A DNA stretch of 64,000 bases from Pannonibacter tanglangensis (GTDB lineage Bacteria; Pseudomonadota; Alphaproteobacteria; Rhizobiales; Stappiaceae). The stretch lies in assembly GCF_009915685.1 (NCBI RefSeq), contig NZ_JAABLP010000003.1. One strand, given 5' to 3'. A model generated the notes under the pieces. That model searched no databases, had not been told where the DNA came from, and saw only the letters and a list, made by a program, of their open reading frames with translations. This document shows, piece after piece, positions 1 to 7,800 of the stretch. The first letter of the stretch is position 1, and each line of letters starts with the position of its first letter. A program made the position numbers and the translations under genes.

Positions 1-284
1 GGGTTCGGGATCAGGTTCGTCCAGCCCTCGCGGCTGTCGTAGCCGCGATCCGTGATCGCCATCACGCCATTGCCGAACTCACGCGAGACGCCCGCGCTGT
101 CCTCGGCGAGGCGGGCCGAAGCACGGGTGTGATACAGGCTGTCGATCCGCGCCAGACTGACGGCCTGGCGATTGAGCTGATAGCGCCCGGCCCGGAAATC
201 CAGCGCCAGCTGGAACGGCCGCATCCATGCGGGAGCCTGCCGCGTCAACGCCAGCGGCCCCACGCCGATCCTGATCGCCCCCAT
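1..284 (-). CDS. Phage structural protein, partial at the window edge
   Basis: The reading frame opens at an ATG at 284 and runs off the left edge. It begins MGAIRIGVGPLALTRQ. A GTG at 293 in the same frame overlaps the stop of the upstream gene as GTGA and is an alternative start. The gene lies directly downstream of the spike base gene and is co-oriented with the tail genes, so a tail fibre, spike or adsorption role is inferred from position. I do not recognise the family. Confidence 0.6.
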   Translation of the reverse strand, partial: MGAIRIGVGPLALTRQAPAWMRPFQLALDFRAGRYQLNRQAVSLARIDSLYHTRASARLAEDSAGVSREFGNGVMAITDRGYDSREGWTNLIPN

Positions 285-289
285 GCCGG

Positions 290-547
290 TCACCACAGCG
301 CGACGATGGCAGCGGCCGTGGTGCCGGTCGCCCGGACACGGCGCACGCGCACCGGCAGCAACCCGCTCGCGCCGGCCAGCGTCACCGTCTGACCGCTCAG
401 CATGGTCACGACGAGGTCACCCGCCTGGCCAACCCAGAGCGCCCGGGAGAACACCGCCAGATCGGCACTGTCGCTCGGCGTCACGGCCGCCGCATTCGTC
501 GCCGGCCCGTCCGGGGCCAGCGCATAGGTTTCAAACGGATCACTCAT
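290..547 (-). CDS. Spike base protein, RCAP_Rcc01079 family
   Basis: This 85-residue protein has the layout of small phage and gene-transfer-agent spike base proteins: an N-terminal stretch rich in Ala, Pro and Asp (ETYALAPDGPA), then a beta-rich half (GQTVTLAGASGLLPVRVRRV) ending near the C-terminus. Such proteins sit at the base of tail or head spikes on Rhodobacterales-type particles. It is the last full gene of the tail cluster before the window edge. The family assignment is from recognition of the sequence pattern. Confidence 0.7.
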   Translation of the reverse strand: MSDPFETYALAPDGPATNAAAVTPSDSADLAVFSRALWVGQAGDLVVTMLSGQTVTLAGASGLLPVRVRRVRATGTTAAAIVALW

Positions 548-558
548 GGCTCAACTCC

Positions 559-1047
559 TCAGACGCGGAAATCGAATGTGGCGGCCGCCAGGATCACCAG
601 CGGCGCGGTCGAGACGACGAAAAACGACACGGTGTCGATGGCACCGGCTGCCGGCGACAAAATCGGCGCACCGCCGGCAAACCGCCATGCGGCAGACCAT
701 GTCAGTTGATGCCCGCCGGCGCCGCCCTGCGTCACGATGAGGATGCCAGACTGCCCGGACGCCGCCCCTGTCGGGTCCATGATCGCCCGCGAGCCCGTGA
801 GCGTGACGGAGAAATTCAGCCCCGCCTGCATGTCGAGCGCCATGCCCGGGGCCTCAGCCACGGGCAACGGTGCAAATGTGCCGGCAATCCAGTTGCTGAC
901 GGTCACCATGTCGGCGAGCGCCGCCGGGAAATTGATCACATGCCCGCCGTCATCGAGGCCGCGCGGGTTGCTCGCCGGCTCATAGTCGCCGGAATTGTAC
1001 TGCGCGAGGCGCGTCAGCGCGCCCGCCACGGCTGCAGGTGTCGTCAT
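559..1047 (-). CDS. Phage tail/adsorption protein of unknown function
   Basis: The 162-residue protein has a C-terminal half of the kind found at the end of phage tail fibres: a short segment (SGILIVTQGGAGGHQLTWS) followed by an aromatic and glycine-rich beta region ending in FDFRV. The start overlaps the upstream gene's stop as ATGA, so the two are probably translated together. A receptor-facing or tip-associated role is inferred from sequence style and position; no catalytic motif is visible. Confidence 0.65.
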   Translation of the reverse strand: MTTPAAVAGALTRLAQYNSGDYEPASNPRGLDDGGHVINFPAALADMVTVSNWIAGTFAPLPVAEAPGMALDMQAGLNFSVTLTGSRAIMDPTGAASGQSGILIVTQGGAGGHQLTWSAAWRFAGGAPILSPAAGAIDTVSFFVVSTAPLVILAAATFDFRV

Positions 1048-1886
1048 GCCAGGATCTCCGTTACCTCAAATCCGGTCGCCGCGCGCCGCCAGTGCGCCAG
1101 CGTCAGCGCGTCCATCCGCGTGATGCGGCCGAGGATCGCCCGGCGCTGCATCCGCACCGGCCCGTCAGCCGGATCGGGGATCACATGCACCTCGCCGGCA
1201 TAGCCCGCCCGCGCCATCACATCGAGCGCGTCCCCGAACGCCTCATCGTCGGGCAGATGATCAAACCCGAACCGGCAGACGCGCGCGCCGCGCCTTGCGC
1301 GCACGTGCTGCCCGCCGCCGAGCAGCGGCGAGCGCCAGGTCGCATCCTCGATCTCATGACCATTGCCCTGCACCGCAATCCCGGTCGACGGCCGCCAGGA
1401 CCGCCCCAGGAACAGCCGCCCGGCCTCGACATAGCCTGCCGGGTTGCCGGTGTCCGACAGCTCCAGCCGCCAGCTGCGGGCATTGACGCGCGCGGCAAAC
1501 ACATGCACCAGCCACAGCGGCGGCAGCGCCGAGGCGTCCGTCAGCCCGGACCAGTAGCGCGGCGCATCCCAGCCGAGCCCCGCCCGGTCCGCCGCCATCG
1601 GCTGCAGCCAGCCGCTGTCGAACACCTCGTCTGTGAGCGCCCCGGCATAGCCCCGCAGCCGGTACCGATAGGCCGCCGTCAGGTTGGTCGGCCCGAGCAG
1701 CCACGCCGAGAGTTTGCGCGGCCGGCCGAGATCGACCGTCATCTGCGTTGCCGCCTCGGCCGCCGACGTGCTGCGTGCCACCGCCGCCAGCGGCAGCCGC
1801 TGCAGGTTGGCAAGCGGCAGCCCGGCCGCCCAGGAGCCGCCGGACAGCGTCGCGCCGTCCGACCAGGGATCATAGGTCAGGATCAT
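1044..1886 (-). CDS. Phage tail-tip/baseplate-associated protein
   Basis: This 280-residue protein begins MILTYDPWSDGATLSGG, has many aromatic residues and a short downstream ATGA overlap. Its place after the tip attachment and tip proteins is where Rhodobacterales siphophages carry distal tail components. No signal peptide, transmembrane segment or enzymatic motif is seen. The structural role is inferred from position in the cluster; the family is not recognised. Confidence 0.6.
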   Translation of the reverse strand: MILTYDPWSDGATLSGGSWAAGLPLANLQRLPLAAVARSTSAAEAATQMTVDLGRPRKLSAWLLGPTNLTAAYRYRLRGYAGALTDEVFDSGWLQPMAADRAGLGWDAPRYWSGLTDASALPPLWLVHVFAARVNARSWRLELSDTGNPAGYVEAGRLFLGRSWRPSTGIAVQGNGHEIEDATWRSPLLGGGQHVRARRGARVCRFGFDHLPDDEAFGDALDVMARAGYAGEVHVIPDPADGPVRMQRRAILGRITRMDALTLAHWRRAATGFEVTEILA

Positions 1887-1889
1887 GGG

Positions 1890-3254
1890 TCACCCGCAGT
1901 GGTAGGTGCAGGCGATGCGCCGCACCTCGTCCGGATCGGTAAACCTCACAGCCTCGCGCGCCTTGGCGACCGTCGACGCCCGCATCACCCCGTCGCCCTG
2001 CCGCTGGCCGGCACCGGGCAGGCTCGACGCGCAGAGGAGATCCCCCGCCGCAATGTCCCCGCCCCGGCCGCAGACATTGATGAGCCCCTCGCCAAGCGAG
2101 TTGATCACCAGCCGGTCAAACCGCTCGGCGCAATAGTCGCGCAGCGCCGCCGCCTGCGGCCCGAACGCCGCCATCAGCGCCCCCGCCTCGAACGGCACCC
2201 GCCGGCTGATCACGCCATAGACGCGCGGGTCGGCCACGGTCTCGGCCAGCGCGTTGACGCCGACCGCATCATCCATCCCGCTGCGCATCAGGATGCGCCC
2301 CGTGTCGATCACGATGTCGCCCGGACCGCCCGGCGCATCCCGCGCGATCAGCCCGTCATGCGAGCCGGTAAACGGCGCGATACTGCCGACCTCGCCGTAA
2401 ACGGCAAACCCGCCGGAGGCTGCCGGCACACCGACCAGCCCCGAGCCGCCGCCGATGGCCCGGCCCCGGATCCCGTGATTGTTGCCCGAGCCCGACGATC
2501 CGGTGACAGTCAGGGCAGGCTGCGCGGAGAAGCCGGCAGAGATGATCGCCAGCCCGTTGAGCTGAAGCGCGCCGCCCGACGACGTGTTGGTAAACACCAC
2601 CGCCGGCGTCGCCGAGTCCCGGGCAACCGACATGACAACGTCCCCGGAAAACGTCTCGCCGATGGAGGCGACCTGCGCGCCCGAGGCATTGATCACCCGC
2701 AGATAGTTGTCACTGGCCGTCATCGTCACGCGGCGGCCGCTCGTCGCGGTCTGCACCGTCGCACCCGTGATCGTGACGCCGGTCAGTGAGCCCGCCGTGA
2801 CCGTGCCGAGATTGGCCGTCAGGGCCGACAGGCTCGACACGGTGATTTTGTCGGCCGTCACTGCGGCGGCGGCTATTTTCGGCCCTGTCACCGCGCCATT
2901 GGCCAGCTCGGTACTGCCGACCGACCCGGGCGCAAGCGCGGTCGAGGTTGTCGTCGCGCTCACCCCCGCCGTTGCCGAGGCCGGGAACCACGGCCCGAGA
3001 TTGCTGCTGCGGTCCCGCGCCCGCGCCCAGTACCAGCGCGTTGCCGAGGTCGGCAGGCCCGTATGCGTCAGCTGCCCCGCCGGCCCCTCGCCGACACGCA
3101 CCGCGCTCGCCCGGTCATTGACGCTCGCCGCCCAGATCTCGACAGCGGCGAGCTGCAGATAGGGCAGGACGTTGCCGTCACTGACCACCACCGCCAGCGT
3201 GATTTGCTGCGCGCCGCCCGTGGCAGTCAGGCTCGTTATCGTGATGTCCGGCAT
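1890..3254 (-). CDS. Tail tip protein with fibronectin-III-like N-terminus
   Basis: The 454-residue protein opens with a fibronectin-III-like domain of about 100 residues (YLQLAAVEIWAAS, then TRWYWARARDRSSNLGPW). Residues about 110-190 are rich in Ala, Thr, Val and Gly (STELANGAVTGPKIAAAAV), a pattern typical of trimeric tail-fibre shafts and the C-termini of J-like tip proteins. The distal part holds a Gly/Ser-rich region and a final globular domain. It lies directly downstream of the large tail-tip gene. Host recognition is the expected role, by analogy with lambda J. Confidence 0.7.
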   Translation of the reverse strand: MPDITITSLTATGGAQQITLAVVVSDGNVLPYLQLAAVEIWAASVNDRASAVRVGEGPAGQLTHTGLPTSATRWYWARARDRSSNLGPWFPASATAGVSATTTSTALAPGSVGSTELANGAVTGPKIAAAAVTADKITVSSLSALTANLGTVTAGSLTGVTITGATVQTATSGRRVTMTASDNYLRVINASGAQVASIGETFSGDVVMSVARDSATPAVVFTNTSSGGALQLNGLAIISAGFSAQPALTVTGSSGSGNNHGIRGRAIGGGSGLVGVPAASGGFAVYGEVGSIAPFTGSHDGLIARDAPGGPGDIVIDTGRILMRSGMDDAVGVNALAETVADPRVYGVISRRVPFEAGALMAAFGPQAAALRDYCAERFDRLVINSLGEGLINVCGRGGDIAAGDLLCASSLPGAGQRQGDGVMRASTVAKAREAVRFTDPDEVRRIACTYHCG

Positions 3255-3258
3255 GTCG

Positions 3259-4803
3259 TCAGCCCCACAGCGTCAATGTCACCAACCCGTCGCGCCATTG
3301 CTCGCGCCGGCCGATTACCACCATGGCGCGCCCGGCCTGGTATCCGAGGCGCGACAACGTCAACCGCACGCTCGCCCCCAGCCGCGCGGCACCTGCCACC
3401 TCCGCCGGCACGTCGACCGCGACCAGATCGCGCCGCACGCTGTAGAGCGCCAGCCGCCGCGCCGCCTCGGCCGAAGCCGCCGTCCCATCTGTCATCAGCG
3501 TGTCAAAGGTCAGCTCCGGCGCCAGCGGATGCCGGCTGCGCACGGCAGGCGCCTCCGCAATCACGTCCAGCGCATCGCGCGCGAGATCCGCCCGCACGTC
3601 CGCCGGCAACATCTCGGCCACGTCGCCCGCCTGATACTGGTGCCATTGCCGCCGGTGCCGCAGCACCACCCGCCACGCCGGCAACCCCTCGCCCGGATCG
3701 CTGACCCGCAGCAGCCGCAGCGAGCGCGCCTCGATCTGCCCCTCCCCGATCTCCATCACCGGCACACCGGGCGCCGCCAGGCGCCCGACCTGAATTGCCC
3801 CGGTCGGCGCGGTCAGCAGCCAGCCGCCGACGCTCGCCAGCACGTCCTGCATCGCAGCGAGCCCCGACCGCTCGTCGCCAATGAAAATCCCGACCTCGCC
3901 AGGCGCTGCCGCCGCCAGCGCCGCCACCGACACCGCGTCGACCGATGCGCCGAGCCCCATGCGGATGAGCATCCGCTCGACCACGCGCGCCGCCGACCGG
4001 TCCGCCAGCGCCGCGCCCTCGCTCACATCTGCCGTCACCGTGCGATACGGCGCAGCCCCCAGCCGGAACAGGCCGAGCGACCGGCACGTGCGATAGCGCC
4101 CGCCCGGGATCACCGCCGCCGCCAGCGCCGCAAGGCTTGCCACGTCGCCGTCATCGGCGAGCGGCACGCCCGCGTCATACACGCTGATCGCAGCCACCGC
4201 CCCGTCATGCACCTGATAGATGAGATTATGCGGATTGACGGCCACCGCCGGCACCTTGAAAGCCCGGCCGAACACCAGAGGCTTCACCTTGCCCCGCAGA
4301 TCCGGCCCGCCGTCCGCGCTCGCCCCCGCCGCCGCCGTCGTGCCGCCGTAGCGCGCAGCCTGGATCGGCTGGTCGAGATCGACACGCCGGTCATAGAGCC
4401 GCAGCCGCAGGCTGGTGAGCGCGTCGCTCGTCGCGTCCACCGCCTCCATCGTGCCGGTAAAGAGCCGCTCTGCCGCTGCGAGCCCGAGACGCGGATCGGC
4501 GATCCGGTCAATCCGGATCGCGCGCCCGTCAAACCCGTCATCGAGCCAGCCGTCCAGCGCGCCATCAGCATTGGACAGCACCACCTCGCCCGCCGTCACC
4601 GACCCCGCGCCGAATGTCCGCCCCGCCCCGAACAGGCTCGCCTCGATAAATCCGGGATCGGAGATCCGTGGCTCATAGAGCGTGTTGGCCGGCACCTCGG
4701 CAGGCCCGCTCGCCCGGCCATGCGTCGACAGGTAGCGGGTGACGAGACCGCCCCCGGCGAGGGGACCGGACCAGGCGTCCAGCGTGATCAGATACTCGCT
4801 CAC
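3259..4803 (-). CDS. Phage tail/baseplate hub-like protein
   Basis: This 514-residue protein immediately follows the tape measure gene and overlaps it by 4 bases. It contains an N-terminal region describing sheet-rich repeats (EVVLSNADGALDGWLDDGF, LYDRRVDLDQPIQ), a central block and a C-terminal beta region (SVRLTLSRLGYQAGRAMVV). In siphophages this slot holds distal tail or hub proteins. Function is assigned from position and general sequence style, not a diagnostic motif. Confidence 0.65.
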   Translation of the reverse strand: MSEYLITLDAWSGPLAGGGLVTRYLSTHGRASGPAEVPANTLYEPRISDPGFIEASLFGAGRTFGAGSVTAGEVVLSNADGALDGWLDDGFDGRAIRIDRIADPRLGLAAAERLFTGTMEAVDATSDALTSLRLRLYDRRVDLDQPIQAARYGGTTAAAGASADGGPDLRGKVKPLVFGRAFKVPAVAVNPHNLIYQVHDGAVAAISVYDAGVPLADDGDVASLAALAAAVIPGGRYRTCRSLGLFRLGAAPYRTVTADVSEGAALADRSAARVVERMLIRMGLGASVDAVSVAALAAAAPGEVGIFIGDERSGLAAMQDVLASVGGWLLTAPTGAIQVGRLAAPGVPVMEIGEGQIEARSLRLLRVSDPGEGLPAWRVVLRHRRQWHQYQAGDVAEMLPADVRADLARDALDVIAEAPAVRSRHPLAPELTFDTLMTDGTAASAEAARRLALYSVRRDLVAVDVPAEVAGAARLGASVRLTLSRLGYQAGRAMVVIGRREQWRDGLVTLTLWG

Positions 4804-7800
4804 CGCGCCGCCCTGCCCATGCCCGCCAGCCGCTGCTGATCCTGCACCGCCCGCGTCGTCTCCTGCACCGCGTCAACATTCGCCTTCGCCCCGGCCGCCA
4901 CGACCCCGGCCAGCCGGTCCACATCCTGCCGCAGCCCCCGGATCTCGGCCGCCACCGCGCCCGAGTTGTCATTGGCCTGATAGGTCCCGGCCCGCATCTG
5001 CGCCAGCTCGCTGGCATAGTTGCGCGTCGCCAGCACCGGCATCACGAACTCGCCCGGCATCAGCATGCGCGGCACGCTGTCGACGCCGGCAACCCCGCCG
5101 CTGACGAGGCCACCCGCCGCCATGCCCGGCAACCGCAGCCGCGCTGCCTCCGGCGAGTTGACGATGCCCGCCTGCACCCCGGCCATGTCGCCCCCCTTGG
5201 CGAGATAGTCGAGCCAGCCGGCAAGGCCCGCCGCGTCCGGCTCGCGGCCCAGCACCGACAGGTAGAGATTGCGGATCGCCGCCTCGCGCGAATTTGCGAT
5301 ACCGCTCGCCACATCTTTGATCGAGCCACCGCCGGCCAAATGTTGCTGCCAGCCGGCCAGCCCGCCCGCATCCGCCTGCCGCCCGAGCAGGGACTGATAC
5401 AGCGCCTGGATCGTCGCGGTGTTCTGGGCGGCTTGCATCGCCGCCAGCTCGCGGATCGCCGCCGCCTGCGCCCCCTCGGCACTCGCCAGCGCCGCCATCG
5501 CCGCATTGAGCCCGGTGATCGCAGCCCCGACCGACTGCACGCTGTCATTGATATCAATCAGCGCGCCGACCTGCGTTTTCAGCGCGGCGAGCTGCTGCTC
5601 GGCCGCCGAGACCTGCGTTTCGGCACTCGCCAGCGCCGCTGCGAGCTGCTGATCAACCGACTGCCAGATTGTGGTGTAAGCCTCGGTCGAGCCGTAATAG
5701 GCCCGGGCCTCGTTGAGGTAATCGCGGCTGACCTGCTCGAGTCGGCCCAATGCGTCCTTGTCGCCCTGGCCGACCTTGGCCAGCGTCTCCTGATAGACCC
5801 TTGCCGCCTCCTGCAGTTTTTCCAGCGGCGACAGCGGCGACAGCTGCGCATCCAGCCGCAGCTGCGTCCGGAATGCCCTGATCTGCTCGGCAAATCCACT
5901 GAGCGTCGAGATGGTCTGTTCCAGCTCAGAGCGCTCGGCCTCATAGGCCGCCCGCAGCGCCGCCCGCGCCTGGTCTGCCGCCGAGCGCGCGTCAGCCACC
6001 TGGTTCGATCCGCCGGCCCCGATCAGCCCGCGCAGCGTGTCGGAGATCGCGGGGAACACCTCGGCCAGCGCCTCGAGCTGCGCCTCGGTCAAACCCGAGG
6101 TCGCCGCGATCTGGCCGAGCGACAGCTCCAGCGCCCGCAGCGCCCCGGTCGCCTCAAACCCCAGATCCGCCGCCGTTTTCAGCCGCTCGTTGTAGAGCGT
6201 CAGCGCCTCCTCGATCTCGCTGTAATAGCCGATCCCCATGGCCCCGGAGATGCTGCCCCGGATGCCGGCATAAAGCCCGCGCGCGCCCTCGCCCAGCTGC
6301 GTCGCGGCCTCTGCCGCCGCCTCGGTCAGGCTCTCCAGCGCGCGTTTGAGCAGCCCGTCCACAACCCCGGCCGCCTCGCCACTGGCCGAAGAGACAGCCC
6401 TGAGCGCGTTGCGATAGACCTCGGCCCGCTCCGCCGCCGGCAGGCTGTCCGACGCCCCCTTGGTGATCGAGGCAATCGCCGCGTCGAACTCCTCGAGCGC
6501 CAGCGCGCTGTCGAGGCCGAGGAGCCTTGTGTCCGCCAGCCGCTCGCCGAGCGTCCTGACCGCGTCATTGAGCTGGTTGATGTAGCCCCTGTCGGTCAGG
6601 TCATTGATCGAGCGCCGGATCTCGCCGGCGAACTCGCCGCGCAATTTGTCCATCGCCGTTTTGACCGCCTGGTCCACCGAGGCCGCCGCTTCGTCCGCCG
6701 ACATCGCCAGCCGGATCAGCGTCTCCTCGAGGCCGACCGCCGCGCCCTTGATCTCGTTGATCCGCTCGGCCACATCGCTCATCGGCTCCACGCCGGTCAC
6801 GAGCGAGATCGCATAGCGCTGCGCCGCATGCTCCATTTCGGAGATGTAGGTGTTGACCGCATCCGGATCGAGATCGTTGCCATAGTCCCGGAGACGGTCG
6901 AACATGTAGCGCGCGTCATCGACCCAGCCGGTCAGCTGGTCGCGCGCCTGCTCCATATTGTCGACCGCGTCGAAAAACGCCGTATCGAACCCGAACCCAA
7001 GATTGAGATTACCAAGCGCTACATCGCGTTCCTTGCGGAACGTCTTTTCCAGCAGCGCGAAATACTGGCTGTGCAGCTGCTCCAGCTCGCGCTGCAAGCC
7101 TTTGTTGCCCGCATCGCGCGCAAGGATCTGGTATTTGACCGACTGGTCCGAATACTCGGTAAACCCGTCCCGGAACTCGCCGATCCCCCGGCCGGCCGAC
7201 AGCTGCTTGAACTGGTTGATGGCGCCCATCGAGGTCGCCAGCTCGCGCTGTGCCGCGAGCCGCTTTTGCCGCGCCTGCGCATTGCCGCCGAGGATGCCGC
7301 CGAACAGCCCGAGCCCGCCGCCGAGCAGCGCCCCAATCGCCCCGCCGACCGGTCCGAATGCGAGGCCCGTCGACAGGCCGGACAGCGCACCGCTCAGCCC
7401 CCCCATCAGCGGCGAGCCAGACTGATAGCCCATCGAGAACGCGCCAAGCGCCTGGCCAAGCGCCTGGCCACCAGCGCCCATTGCCCCGGCAGCGCTGCCC
7501 CCGAACACCTGACCCCAGCCGAACACGGTGCCTTTCCCGGCCCCGCGCTCGCTCCCGTCCTCAACCGCCTGTCTGATCTCCGCAACCGGAGAGCCTTTCA
7601 ACGCCGAGCCGATGGTCTTGAACGCCTCGCCGGAGAACAGCCGGTCAATGCCCTGATAGCCGAGATCGGCGAACCGGCTGGTCACCCGGTCGAGCAGCTC
7701 GTCGAACGACTCGAACCCGCCCTCCATCAGGTCGCGGAACACATCCCCGAACCCGGACGAAAACGCGTCGCCGAAATCCCGGCCCATGCCGGCACCGAGG

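Noticed and set aside
1038..2789. Long rightward open frames of up to about 580 codons opposite the tail genes
   Set aside because: They are antisense to genes with clear protein patterns, lack ribosome sites and are very rich in Arg, Pro and His, as expected of shadow frames in GC-rich DNA.
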